This document shows, one piece after another, positions 31,483-41,999 of a DNA stretch of 64,000 nucleotides. Under the pieces are notes generated by a model. It saw only the letters and a list, made by a program, of their open reading frames with translations. It was not told the DNA's origin and did not search any database. The position numbers and the translations under genes are program-made. Each line of letters opens with the position of its first letter. Positions within the stretch are counted from its first letter, which is position 1. Location of the stretch: assembly GCA_030710605.1 (NCBI GenBank), contig CP092876.1:59960252-60024251 (forward strand). The letters are read 5' to 3'. The stretch is from Cordylochernes scorpioides (taxonomy: Eukaryota > Arthropoda > Arachnida > Pseudoscorpiones > Chernetidae).

Positions 31483-31669
31483 CAGGAGTCGGCAAACTGC
31501 GACTCTTTGGATGTGAAGTTGCGGCTCTTTATATAGTTCCTTACGTAAATATTATTTATGGGAGTACTGTTTATTTTTGGAAAGAAAATATTTTGTGGCT
31601 CTTTAAAAACTTTGAAATTTTGTAAATTGAAATTTTTGACTCTTCCGACTCAAAAGTTTGTCATCCCTG
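31483..31669 (+). mobile_element. hAT-type MITE, copy 2
   Basis: Begins CAGGAGTCGGCAAACTGCGA and ends AAAGTTTGTCATCCCTG, whose complement CAGGGATGACAAAC pairs with the start. Flanks CCCTTGTG (31475-31482) and CCCTAGTG (31670-31677) match at 7 of 8, an 8-bp hAT target duplication. Body matches 569-746. Confidence 0.88.
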
Positions 31670-31749
31670 CCCTAGTGAAAACTTTACTAGTCATAATGAA
31701 GAGAATGGTATACACATATATAATATATATAAAATGAATGGATTTAAGC

Positions 31750-31853
31750 ACGAATGTTTCTTTTATATGCCATACAAACTTCTACTGTCTCCTTACTATT
31801 TTTTCAGTAGTAAGGACATAGAAGTTTATATGGTATGTAAAAGTAACATTCGT
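31750..31853. repeat. 104-bp near-perfect hairpin
   Basis: The left arm ACGAATGTTTCTTTTATATG, CCATACAAACTTCTACTGTC, CTTACTA is complementary to TAGTAAGGACATAGAAGTTT, ATATGGTATGTAAAAGTAAC, ATTCGT with few mismatches and a short loop around 31797-31806. It could be a small MITE or a transcribed small-RNA hairpin. It does not match a microRNA I know. Confidence 0.75.
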
Positions 31854-32412
31854 TCTCAAATCCTTTCTATCTTATCTATATATAATGGCCTGTTATTGCT
31901 TTGTGTTATCATATAATATTGTTTAGAACTGTAGAATTCTTCGGGCGTCTTCATAAAAATATCTTCTATAACTGAATGTCTGCCAACGTCAACTTAGAGG
32001 GGGAATATCTTCAAGACGGTAAAGAACGCCCATATTTATTGATAACAAAACTGGGGGGATGACAGCAAAAGGTAATTACGTTCTCTCAGATATCAACAAG
32101 AAATTCTATCTTGGAGATGTGCTTTAATTATTTTTGTGCTTCCTCGTTCTATAGGATGTTTAGAACATACCAGTAGAACGTATGCTAGGTGAGAAGGTTA
32201 ACTTAAGTTAGAGCAGCAAGACGAAACACAAAATGTAAACATTATATCATGTATAGATTCCAATGGTTTTTAATTTTGGATTAATAAAGCTTTGTTTGAA
32301 GTGAATTATTTCATTCTAAAGTTACCGGCAAAAAAAACGGAAATTATTTTTTTGCACTCATCTATTATTTTATTGAGGCAAAATATTTATTTTATGAATA
32401 GAATATGAATGC
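31854..32412. other. No gene recognised
   Basis: AT-rich unique sequence. Confidence 0.35.
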
Positions 32413-32461
32413 TTTTCACGTGTGTAGACATGTGGTGCACTTACAGTAAAAGCAGTCGCCT
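32413..32461 (+). repeat. tRNA-SINE family 1, tail fragment
   Basis: CTTTTCACGTGTGTAGACAT and GTGGTGCACTTACAGTAAAA are the tail of SINE family 1 as at 41610-41660. Confidence 0.8.
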
Positions 32462-32543
32462 TGACAACATGTAATAAATTTTATACAATATTAATAAAAA
32501 GTATTTTGTATATATGACTATACAACTATGTATATGATTTATA

Positions 32544-32735
32544 TACACTAAGGACAAAAACTTGAAGAATTCGGTCGTCTTTTTTTTTTTTTTTTAAGGA
32601 GACAGAGGCAATTTTGTTTACACTTGGTTATCTCGTCTTCAATAAAGGTCACTGTAATATCTTTCAGAGTAGTTGCCTGAATCCCGATATACATGCTAAA
32701 AGGTACAACTTCCTTAAGTTTTGTCCATGAGTGTA
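32544..32735 (+). mobile_element. Family T Tc1-like MITE, copy 4
   Basis: Ends TACACTAAGGACAAAAACTT and AAGTTTTGTCCATGAGTGTA are inverted. Contains GGAGACAGAGGCAATTTTGT and the shared GAATCCCGATATACATGC. Confidence 0.8.
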
Positions 32736-32813
32736 GTTGCTGGAGGATGGTAAATATTTAATTTAGGGATGATAAATGGTTTGTTATAAGAACCTTATGA
32801 GAATCAACGATCT

Positions 32814-32972
32814 TTCCTGTTCCAAAATAACTTTATTAGGTACCGCTTAAAAATAGCAACCTAGCTTATGTTATTTACAATGTAAAATATGAACAGGTTC
32901 TTCCCAAAAAAAGTGTACAAGGCGGGATTCGATCCCGGTTCATGGCTGTCGGGACACTTGTCCACCGACTTC
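32814..32972 (-). repeat. tRNA-SINE family 2, copy A
   Basis: On the minus strand: tRNA-like head (GTCGGTGGACAAGTGTCCCG with GGGATCGAATCCCGCC), then a body ending in the tail CGGTACCTAATAAAGTTATT with TTGGAACAGG. The same order is at 41730-41915 on plus. Only the tail is at 59863-59915. Confidence 0.85.
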
Positions 32973-33424
32973 TTGTATATCAATGATATTTCTCAATCAA
33001 TTTTATGTTTACAAAATGAATTGAAATATTCAAGTCGGATCTAAGGGAAGGCCTACCAGAATGTACAATATTGGGCGCTGGCTAAGCCCTCGTCAGTTAC
33101 TTTGCTAAAAAAAGGAAGGATGTTTAATTGAATGGTGTTTTTCAAGAGAGATTTATTAAACTAATTATTTTATTATTTCCGAGATAAATATGCTAAGGAT
33201 GTAAATTCCAGAAAAATAAGCAGGAAACGGGCAATAAATGCGTCCTAAAGTTAGTAAAACTTTGCCGCGCGGTGGGTAAATATTATTCTACGCGGAGGAA
33301 GTTCTGCAGCAACATAATTTGGAGCCAAATATTATTGATCGTATTAAATGAGGTCTCACTCACGACGTCTATATTTACATATATTTATGTAATAGTATAT
33401 GTGCACATTGCTTGAATTTATTTT
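32973..33424. other. No gene recognised
   Basis: Unique AT-rich sequence. Confidence 0.35.
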
Positions 33425-33485
33425 TAACGGGAGAGGTGACTCTTTTGGTACATGGATTATTATATACTATTCCCCAGTAAAATCA
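33425..33485 (-). mobile_element. Family H MITE end fragment
   Basis: AACGGGAGAGGTGACTC and TTATATACTATTCCCCAG resemble the right end of the family H element. Confidence 0.45.
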
Positions 33486-33531
33486 TGTGATTATATATTA
33501 CTGTACAACTATATAAATATACAGTAGAACC

Positions 33532-33681
33532 TTCCTGTAAAGGACAGCTAATTGCAGAGCCAAAGTGTCCTTTAGGGAGAGGTGTCCTCTTACCGGAGAG
33601 TTAATAAATTGTAAAAATGATAATTTTGCAAATGAAAACTGTCTTTTGCAGAGTGGTGTCCGCTAAAGGGAGGTTCTACTG
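33532..33681 (+). mobile_element. pogo/Tigger-type MITE, 150 bp
   Basis: Starts CAGTAGAACCTTCCTGTAAA, ends with inverted CAGTAGAACCTCCCTTTAGC, and TA flanks both ends (33530-33531, 33682-33683). It shares AAAGTGTCCTTTAGGGAG with 13729-13906 in inverted orientation. Confidence 0.92.
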
Positions 33682-33683
33682 TA

Positions 33684-33803
33684 TATGATATAAACTTAAT
33701 AAAATGGAAAGTCTTTGATGTCGCCGGTCGTCTATTTTATTTTTATTTTTTTTTTGAAGGAGACAGAGACAATTTTGTTCTTACTTGGTTATCTCGTGTG
33801 TGT
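33684..33803 (+). repeat. Family T MITE fragment
   Basis: AAGTCTTTGATGTCGCCGGT and GGAGACAGAGACAATTTTGT match the left part of family T; it breaks off in a TG/TA run. Confidence 0.6.
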
Positions 33804-34009
33804 ATATATATGTATAAAGTGCTAAGTACCTGTATAGTAAAAGCAAAAGAAAACGCATAGTTTGGATTCAACACCTTTTCCCATTTAATATTTAGCCATA
33901 TGTTTTAGTATTCAAAAATATATAAAACTATAAATAAGAGATTATTATAATTATTCTAAACAATTTATAGAGTTGCTTTAATATTGACAAGTATTCCTAT
34001 TTCAATAAA

Positions 34010-34205
34010 GCAATCCCTTGTATCAATATTAACACCAGACTTCCAGGGATTCTTTTAAAACATTTTAATTCACAAATCTCCAACTTTCGCGCAAGAAAGC
34101 CCTTCTACTGTTGAAAGGCTCTCGTGTCCGAAAGTTAGATATTTGTGGAATGTTTTAAAACTAACTTATCCCCGGAAACCTGATATTTTCACCTTAATAA
34201 GCATT
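34010..34205 (-). mobile_element. Foldback element 4, same family as 2175 and 8925
   Basis: The tail is on the left here (CAATCCCTTGTATCAATATT). Arms start AACACCAGACTTCCAGGG and end CCGGAAACCTGATATTTTCA. The central loop has ACTTTCGCGCAAGAAAGCCC, TTCTACTGTTGAAAGG and GTGTCCGAAAGTTAG. The orientation is opposite to the other two copies. I could not define a target duplication. Confidence 0.7.
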
Positions 34206-34437
34206 TCATTCTACTGAGTCTTTAAAACATCAAATATATTTCCCCTCTGCTTATTCCAAGAAGTACGCGTGGCCATTTAAATGCACACGCCATATGTTTG
34301 GGCAAGTGTGAAGCATTTTAAATTACATGGAATTATTATAAAATGAATCATTACCTTTATCAATAGATAACACGACGAGATAACATATGATTGTCATCTA
34401 AAATGCTTATATTGGCTTATCTTGATTTAACAAGAAT
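34206..34437. other. No feature recognised
   Basis: About 230 bases of AT-rich unique sequence. Confidence 0.35.
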
Positions 34438-34510
34438 TTTTTTGTCGTGTAGTGGTTATCACATCCGCCTAACCCACGGAAGGTCCCAGGTTCGAGCCTT
34501 GGCAGAAACA
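34438..34510 (+). tRNA. tRNA-Val(AAC)-like sequence, possibly a pseudogene or SINE head
   Basis: The 73-base segment has A box GTGTAGTGGTTATCAC, anticodon loop CTAACCC (anticodon AAC), and B box GGTTCGAGCC. The acceptor pairs TTTTTG with CAGAAA but the first pair is T-C, and the anticodon stem has a C-A mismatch at its loop end. A T7 run follows (34513-34519), a Pol III terminator. The mismatches suggest a decayed gene or the head of a third SINE; downstream sequence has no matching copy in the window. Confidence 0.6.
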
Positions 34511-34687
34511 CTTTTTTTGTGCGTTGATGGAAGGCTAGTAAAATGGCTGTTCTAATCAATGTCACCGCTTTACCAGAAGTGTACTTTTCTGGGAACCAGG
34601 TAAAACTGGTGGAAAAATGGTATTGACTGTTCAAAACTGTGATGGGTTAACCCTCATTGCGGGTCAGTTGAGCTTTGGAATTGTATG

Positions 34688-34805
34688 TTTACAAAAAATT
34701 GGGTTGGCCAAATATCACGGAACAAGTTAAATCAACGTTTAGTTGATATCTGTTCCACTAGATGGCGCTCTGCCATCTAAAATGCTTATGTGAGCAGTCA
34801 GGATA
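34688..34805 (+). repeat. Interspersed repeat family G, copy 2
   Basis: TTGGGTTGGCCAAATATCAC, TCCACTAGATGGCGCTCTGC and GTGAGCAGTCAGGATAT, as at 14325-14450 and 43782-43877. Confidence 0.7.
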
Positions 34806-34824
34806 TTTCTTTTTGTTTTTAATA

Positions 34825-35015
34825 GAAGGTTGTCCCAAAAGTTCGTGTTTTTCTTATTACTTGGCGAATAATATTATTACGGCGAATACATAATAATACA
34901 ATTACTTTATACATATTACAAATACATTATACATAACGGCGAATATTATTATGGCGAATAATATTCGTATTTCATTTTTTTTTGCGAGTGTTTACTAACT
35001 TTTGGGGTAACCTTG
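34825..35015. mobile_element. mariner-type MITE
   Basis: Starts GAAGGTTGTCCCAAAAGTTC and ends TAACTTTTGGGGTAACCTTG, an inverted pair typical of mariner. TA flanks both ends (34823-34824, 35016-35017). The inside repeats GGCGAATAATATT and its parts. No transposase. Confidence 0.85.
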
Positions 35016-35017
35016 TA

Positions 35018-37256
35018 TATACATTGTTTACCAAAATAATATGGCAGATATCAATCCAGAAGAGGACATCCATACGGACAAGGGATTTCGGTTGGCCGAT
35101 ATTGTAATCAGGGTGCATGGACCGATCTGATATGCTCCATAGACAAGACTCCACCACCACCAAAATAATATTTTTTTAATAAAAAAAAAAAAACAAATAA
35201 CACAAAAAGGTGTCTATCGCGAAACAGCGGTGGTATTAATTAACATAAACCAACACTCTCCATAAGCAAGACTGAGTATTCAATTAAAACCACCACAGAA
35301 AGGCAAGATGGTTTCGACCACTCATGATGGCCGCGGTACTAATAAAGCCCCGAGTTCCATTCAATTAGGTCGGGCCAGCTCGACTTTCAAAAAGATTGAA
35401 CTTTCTACTTTAATCTAACGTCCACCAAGCCATCGAACAATCGATTCCATTAACTGGAATCTGATTGGACGGTGATTTCCTCTCCTGGATTTCGAGACGT
35501 TTAAATCCCTCCATTCTCTCTTTTTTCCTTCCACCCTCTTTATTTTCTTCCTGCGCCTTATCAGCCATTTCGATTGTGGCCAGGCGCCACGGTCCACCAG
35601 GATTAGAGGAGAATTACGAGACAACTTTTCATCTCCAGGCTGAATTTTTAAAAAAAATTTGAGCTAAGGGGGACTTTATTCCGTGGAAAAAAAGGAGGAA
35701 AGGGGGGAAGGGAAGTTATGGTTGATTACCAAGTAAAATGGCATGTGCTGTGTCACAGATTTTTCTACAAATTTGAAAATTTTCTTGAGAAATTGTAATA
35801 ATATAATCGAGTTTTTGATTTAATTTTATGCTAAAATATTCACAATAATAAGGTATATATATATTAAAGATGCTATATTTATATATATAGAGATAGGCTA
35901 ACAATTTTAACTGACATTTTATAACGCTTACCTTACTTACATAAAATGAACACTTTGTTGCATCTTGATAAAACATCACATCCTACCAATACAAAAGCAT
36001 GGAGAATTATTTTTATAATCTCTCTCTCCAGTATATACCTTATTTATGAGAGAAAAAAAAGCTATTTATACGTAGAATTTTATTGAAATAGGTTCTAAAA
36101 ATGAATGGAAATCCGCACAAATCAGTAAATAAAAAATGATTACTATGGAGATAGAGAAAGCTAAGAAACACAATTATCACTAATAGATAGTACACCAATA
36201 GCATAGAGAAGCAAGACTCTTCAAATTATTTAGTACATTCCCATAAAATTGAAGTCAAATGCGATAATGAACAATGTGAGATGATGCCTTTATAGTAACA
36301 GCACCATGTCATACTTTGAAGTCAATCGCCGCATTTTTTACATGCATCAAATGAAGTAGATTCAATATATGGTCCATTTGATCCTTAGATGTTGGCTCTT
36401 CCTATCATTGCAGAAATGTATGGTACATTCTCTACTTCAATCTTCGACATCACTAACATGACCTTTTCTGTACCTTCTTAAAAGGAGATCTAGAAAAAGA
36501 AAACTAGAAAAATTGTACAAGAGGATCGGGCAGAATTAGAAAATGTATCCTATCATTGAAACTACAATGTAAGTAGAGAGGACATACCATGTGAACAAAC
36601 ATTTGGGATCCTTTTTTGTAAATTATATTTTTTTTTTTTACTGGAGAAAAAAAATAACACACTTTCCATCCTCGACCCCTGACGTTGTACAATTTATTTG
36701 TTACTTTTTGTCAACCATATTTGAGGAATTTATATTTAATACCAAGTGAAAATAGCGGATTAGGGTGAAAAAATAAGCAAACAAAATGTCTTCAATAATT
36801 ATAAATCAAAAGACGGCAAAAACAGTTTCAAAATGCAAATTGTCAAAGTTCTGTGACGCGGACTATTTATGTACTCGATAACGCTCTAAAAAGTCTGTTT
36901 AATCCTGAACACGGTGTGTATTGGTTCTTATTTTAGAATAAATAGGGGGAGAGTATTTGCGTAAAGTGATAAAGTCTGCAAAAGTTAGCTAATTAATTTT
37001 TGTGTGTGCGGTTTAATTTTCGGCTTTCTACAAACAGACTGTCCCTATTGTGCAAACATGACTTCTTTGGATCTTGTGCGCTAAGGAAAGTGCTTGACAC
37101 ATATGCCCCTGACAAAAAAAGTTCCTGACAGCAGTTTCTCAGGCAACACGTATTACCGCTCTTAGTCTTAGCTAACTGTAGACCTGAAGATATATGTTGT
37201 GGACAATAAATGATATCATCAGTTTCATGTGGCTTAGCATGCCGCACCTTGCAACA
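35018..37256. other. No gene recognised; one moderately GC-rich unique block
   Basis: The block 35290-35640 is GC-richer and unique, a possible conserved non-coding element. The rest is AT-rich with poly-A tracts. Small frames on both strands (35415-35662) are overlapping and unsupported. Confidence 0.35.
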
Positions 37257-37800
37257 ATAAATTACTATAAATATATTGCCATCTCCTACTATTTAAGCAA
37301 TACCATATAGTCTGACTAAGCTATTAGTTTATTACCATGAGAAGACAACGGCGTAAAAGAATGCGAAGATGCAATTAAAAGAAAGAAAAACAAATTACTA
37401 TAAATACATTGTCATCTACTATTTAGGCAATGCTAACAAGTCTGACTAAGCTATTAACTTATTACCATGAGGAGAAAAAACAGCTGCGTCTAAGAATGCG
37501 AAGATACAATTAAAATAAATAACAACAAATTACTATAAAACTATTGTCATCTCCTACTATTTAGGCAATGATAAAAAGTCTGACTAAGCTATCGGCTTAT
37601 TATCATGAGAAGAATAAACAGCGATGTCAAAGATAATGAGAAGATACAATTAAGAGAAAGATCTACAAATTACTATAAAACTATTGTCATCTCCACTATT
37701 TAGGCAATGCTAAAAAGTCTGACTAAGCTATCGGCTTATTACCATGAGAAGAATAAACAGCGATGTCAAAGATAATGCGAATATACAATTAAAAGAAAGA
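37257..37800. repeat. Four-copy tandem repeat, unit about 135 bp
   Basis: Each unit starts near ACAAATTACTATAAA, then ATTGTCATCTCC, ACTATTTAGGCAATGC, AGTCTGACTAAGCTAT and TTACCATGAGAAG, ending with AATGCGAAGATACAATTAA. Copies start at about 37257, 37389, 37525 and 37665. Divergence between copies is moderate. Confidence 0.9.
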
Positions 37801-37929
37801 AGGAAGAAACGAATTGGGAGAAAGTTTGAAGGAGATCGGAGGACGTTGATGGATGGGGAGTATATTCCTATCTAGACTGGAGAGGATTGGTGCGAGGACC
37901 ATACACTTTACAATTTATACTGAATCACA

Positions 37930-38215
37930 CACACACACTATGTACAACATATCGAGATTAGTCTCCATTATTCTGAAAACATTTAAAAAGGTCCTCATCA
38001 GTACAGGGGCAGCTTCTATTTCATAACATCCTACGAAATCGGTCGAATTTACCAAACAGGTGTTTAAGCTGGTGAAGTAGCAAGGGCCGATTTTCAGGCA
38101 AGAATAGAACATAACGTTTCGGGAAGATAATTTGCCAATATTGGTGTTGTGGCTATTTTTCATCACCACTAGTAAAGTTTTTACTAGGGTGATGAACATA
38201 ATGCTTCGTATATAG
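37930..38215 (-). repeat. Rearranged relative of the hammerhead-bearing repeat
   Basis: On the minus strand GCCCCTGTACTGATGAGG (37993-38010) matches the 5' half of the ribozyme exactly, but stem II and GAAA are missing. On the plus strand TTTGCCAATATTGGTGTTGT and CACTAGTAAAGTTTTTACTAGGGTGATG in parts match the body of the family. The two halves are in opposite orientation, as in foldback copies. Confidence 0.6.
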
Positions 38216-38403
38216 CATCATTATAGCATTGTTATATCATATATTATCATTGTTATCGTTGTGTGTGTGAAATATTTTCTCTCTCTCTTCTCTTTCTCTC
38301 AGTATATATAACCCATATATTGTAAGTAATATACATAATATATGAAAAATCGAAACTATTACAGACACGTATGATTCTTTTAAAAATTAAACAATTTCTA
38401 ATG

Positions 38404-38530
38404 CCCTTACTGCAATGTAAAAATTAAAGGGAGGGTCTGGCTCATCAGTGGTGAATTTTAAAAATAATCATACGCGTCTATAATAGTTTCGAATTTTCAT
38501 AACAGATGGCGCGCTAATGCATTATAATAC
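38404..38530 (-). repeat. CTGATGA module, copy 3
   Basis: Complement carries TTCACCACTGATGAGCCAG, CATTGCAGTAAGG and ACGCGTATGATTATTTTTA, with CGCGCCATCTG as in the region near 24900. Confidence 0.6.
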
Positions 38531-39067
38531 AATAGTGACACTTAATAAAGAAGGATATTTAAAAAAAAAACTTACAATAATGTCAATATTATTAAATCTA
38601 TAACTTTATACTATTATGCTCAAAACATTCTATTTTAGCAGGAGTCTCTTCATTCTGTCTCTTTTTATGACATTCTATTTAAATAGTCTCTATAGAGTAG
38701 CATACCTTCATATATCCTTAAAAAGCCCCTTTTGACATTGCGTCGTATTTTCTATACATTTTTCGCCAAGAATAAATAAAAAATAAACCTGTAAATATAG
38801 AGAAAGAGAAAAGAGAGGGAAAAAAAAAAACTGGCCTATGTATCATGATGATAGTTTTTAAATTAATTTTTTTTAAATGAAATTGTAGCGGGGGGGAAAA
38901 AAGCTAATCTACAACTATCCCAAGTTTTAGTTCCATGGAAAGTTTGGTAAAAGTCGATTCAGTAGCTTATTCAGTAGCAATGGGAGAGAGAGAGACAAAC
39001 TCATTGCAATTTTTAAATCAATTTCGTTAAACAAGCTTAACATTTTTCTGGTCAAATTCAATTTATC
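38531..39067. other. No gene recognised
   Basis: AT-rich with poly-A and a G-run (38889-38895). Confidence 0.35.
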
Positions 39068-39120
39068 ACACAGACATAAAGCTTTATTAAAACCACCAGT
39101 CTTATACAGATTCACCATAG
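39068..39120 (-). repeat. Retroposon 3' tail fragment
   Basis: CACACAGACATAAAGCTTTA and ATACAGATTCACC resemble the tails at 6524-6640 and 40864-40990. Confidence 0.4.
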
Positions 39121-39247
39121 GAAGGAATTCAATTTATAAATAAAGGACAATTCGCTGAGAGGGAAGAATTTTATTTTGACCACGACAATACTTCCACAGG
39201 TATAACTACGATATTAAAACCGACTAGAACCTACCTTGTAGCTAAAC

Positions 39248-40233
39248 TTGATTTTTAAATTAGGTTGAAATCCTCTGAAGAATATAAATAATAGAATCAA
39301 AGCGTGCGAGGATGCGTATCTTTTGAGTTTTAATGAAGGCGAGCTTTCGGGTCAATAACCCTTCTTCAGGTCATCATATCCGACTGATCTTGCATCTTAT
39401 ATACATGTCCATTTTGAGAAAAATCAGCATATATACAAGAAAAACAAACGTATCTGCCGAACTGTTAGGAAAGTAATAGCATGTGATGACCGCGTGTCCC
39501 GAGCATATCACGTAGGAAAAACACAAGAAACTTCTCGATTAAGCCATGATACAGTTTAAGGCTGCATGAGTAAAATTAATCCAAAATGAAACGTGCTGGC
39601 AAAGGTCTCCTAAGGTACACTATGGCAATATTGTTTTGTATATATCAGGGATGTCTATATGTCTATTAATACTGTTATGTTTTAAAGAGAGCAACGCCTC
39701 GACGACCAATCTTTTGTATTTGCTCTTGATTCCTGAGTAATATGCCTGTGGATGACAGGCATATTACTCAGGAATCAAGAGCAAATACAAAAGATTGGTC
39801 GTCGAGGCGTTGCTCTCTTTAAAACATAACAGTATTAATAGACATATAGACATCCCTGATATATACAAAACAATATTGCCATAGTGTACCTTAGGAGACC
39901 TTTGCCAGCACGTTTCATTTTGGATTAATTTTACTCATGCAGCCTTAAACTGTATCATGGCTTAATCGAGAAGTTTCTTGTGTTTTTCCTACGTGATATG
40001 CTCGGGACACGCGGTCATCACATGCTATTACTTTCCTAACAGTTCGGCAGATACGTTTGTTTTTCTTGTATATATGCTGATTTTTCTCAAAATGGACATG
40101 TATATAAGATGCAAGATCAGTCGGATATGATGACCTGAAGAAGGGTTATTGACCCGAAAGATCGCCTTCATTAAAACTCAAAAGATACGCATCCTCGCAC
40201 GCTTTGATTCTATTATTTATTTGATTTTTAAAT
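39248..40233. mobile_element. 937-bp near-perfect palindrome in a foldback insertion, 13-bp target duplication
   Basis: Arms 39284-39749 and 39755-40220 are reverse complements with a 5-base spacer (39750-39754). I found one mismatch by eye (G/T near 39352 versus 40152). TTGATTTTTAAAT occurs at 39248-39260 and 40221-40233, so the insertion is 39261-40220 with a 23-base unpaired segment on the left. Near each outer end is CCTGAAGAAGGGTTATTGAC with CCGAAAG or its complement, the same kind of stem-loop as in the smaller foldback elements. No significant open frame is present. The target duplication argues for a real insertion, not an assembly artefact. Confidence 0.9.
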
Positions 40234-40863
40234 ATTTAAAGGAATATATAGAGAGGAGATCTTGTATTTTACCCAACTCATTGTATATTCTTTACCATCT
40301 TTTTAGAGTTAAACAGACAGGCACTGCATATAAACTCGCTAAATAAGTTTAACAACCTATTTCTAAAAGAAGTTTTTGAATCAATTTTATTTATATTCGA
40401 ATATTATATATATCTATAGATTGGAACAAATAAGTGTGGCTCAGTTTGGAAGAAATAGTTAGGTGTCTGGAGAGGGGGGGTTATTGGCAGGTGGAGAAAA
40501 TAAAGTAGCTTCCATTGATCAATTGAACAAATCGATGTGACAAATAGTTAACAGATAAAAAACGAAATGTAGTTTGATCCAGTCAACGTGAAGGATGTGT
40601 GCCATTTGGCGCATTCGTGAGCGACGAGATGACATTGTAGAACAGCAGTTAGAGAATATGCAAATACATACATATATTTTGATGATTAAAATTATTCGTT
40701 ATATAAATTTTTAAAAAATGTGGTGTAATTCAGACGTTTATATTTCATGACGCTTATTTAAATGAAACCTTAACATATTAATGAAATTTTGAAAAGTTCG
40801 TGTAAAAGAATTCTCAGCAGCTATCCAAAATCTGCTCTTCTAACATTTTGATAGGCATTCTTT
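40234..40863. other. No gene recognised
   Basis: AT-rich unique sequence with a G-run near 40473-40480. Confidence 0.35.
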
Positions 40864-40990
40864 ACAACAACAAAAACTTTATTAAGACCTTAAGACAGAT
40901 TCTCCTAGCAGAAATGTAAGATACATGCAGGAAAACTTGCATTCTGTAAAAATACTTCCCATGAATCTCGAATCCAAGCGTCAAAGTTGA
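40864..40990 (-). repeat. Retroposon 3' tail with (CAA)n
   Basis: ACAACAACAAAAACTTTATT then AAGACCTTAAGACAG at the left edge is the complement of the tail at 60100-60150. The parent element is not defined. Confidence 0.5.
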
Positions 40991-41404
40991 AGTATTTGAT
41001 GCCTGATAAGTATGGGACGGAGCATTCAACGAGCAAGTTGGTGCTGTCAATTAGCGAGTAGAAGAATTCGTTGTAAAAGGAGCACGGTATTTAGGTTGAA
41101 GAGAATCGGGAGTAAAATTTTAGTTGAAGTAATAACAGTTCTGACTGCTCATAAAGATTGGGCAAACCTCACCCAGATTGCCTGCTCAGTCTTACTTTCA
41201 TTTAAAGGCGATGCCATAAAAAGTTCAAATAACAAAGTATCCAAAATTCTTGTTTTCCGTGGTCAGTTTTTTAAATGTTCTGTGGAATCCATTTTAAGAC
41301 AACCACCACATCAGCCACAGAACAAAGCTCTAAACACATCCACACTAATTCCAAAACTCCACTGATATAAATCAAATATTGGACTCTTCCTATTCAGCAT
41401 TAAA
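40991..41404 (+). other. Unclassified; open plus frame without domain
   Basis: A 117-codon frame (41012-41365) has no recognisable motif and could be part of the retroposon that ends at 40864 on the other strand. I do not call it a gene. Confidence 0.25.
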
Positions 41405-41706
41405 ATCGGAGGGGTCGGTGGAAGGATGGTCTAAAACGTTGGTTTTCGACCGCTACGACCCGGGTTCGATTCCCGCATTGGGTACTTTTTTCTGTAAAAA
41501 AAAAAATGCTGCAATGGCCCCCGATTCTGGTAAAAGCCCAACCCCACCAGCGAGTGCAAGTAACCAAACGGGGCTCTGGCACATTTGTAAGGGCAAAGTC
41601 GAACTGCTTTTCACATGTGTAGAGATGTGGTGCACTTACAGTAAAAGCAGTCGCCTACTTCTACCCACCATGATTATCATGCCTGTACCACGTGTACTAG
41701 GGACAA
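41405..41706 (+). repeat. tRNA-SINE family 1, copy C, best preserved
   Basis: Head: GGTCGGTGGAAGGATGGTCT with a long variable-arm-like region and B box GGGTTCGATTCCCGC. Then poly-T/poly-A, ATGGCCCCCGATTCTGGTAA, AACCCCACCAGCGAGTGCAA, CCAAACGGGGCTC, GTGGTGCACTTACAG, and the tail TACCACGTGTACTAGGG. Length about 300 bp. It is directly followed by a family 2 SINE. Confidence 0.9.
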
Positions 41707-41729
41707 GCAAAGGAAGCATTAAAATCAAG

Positions 41730-41915
41730 AGTCGGTGGACGAGTGGGTAAACCCCTCGATTCCCGACAGCCATGAACCGGGATCGAATCCCGCGTTGGAC
41801 CCTTTGTTTTAATATGTGAAAAACCCTCGCATATTATTCATTGTTGCAAATATCATAAACTAGGTTACTCTTTTTGAGCGGTACCTAATAAAGTGATTTT
41901 GGAACAAGAAGAAGA
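41730..41915 (+). repeat. tRNA-SINE family 2, copy B
   Basis: Head GTCGGTGGACGAGTGGGTAA with CCGGGATCGAATCCCGCG. Tail GAGCGGTACCTAATAAAGTG then TTTTGGAACAAGAAGAAG. The head shares GTCGGTGGA with family 1, so both probably come from the same tRNA type (long variable arm, Ser/Leu-like), but bodies and tails differ. Confidence 0.88.
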
Positions 41916-41999
41916 ACAAGCATTGAAATCACATACAACGTTTACCTTCGTAGGTTCGAAGATGATCCATTGAAATTGAATATAAGAAAACGCGTATAC

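Noticed and set aside
37257-37800. Regularly spaced repeats as a CRISPR array
   Set aside because: This is eukaryotic DNA; units are about 135 bp, diverged and contiguous without unique spacers.
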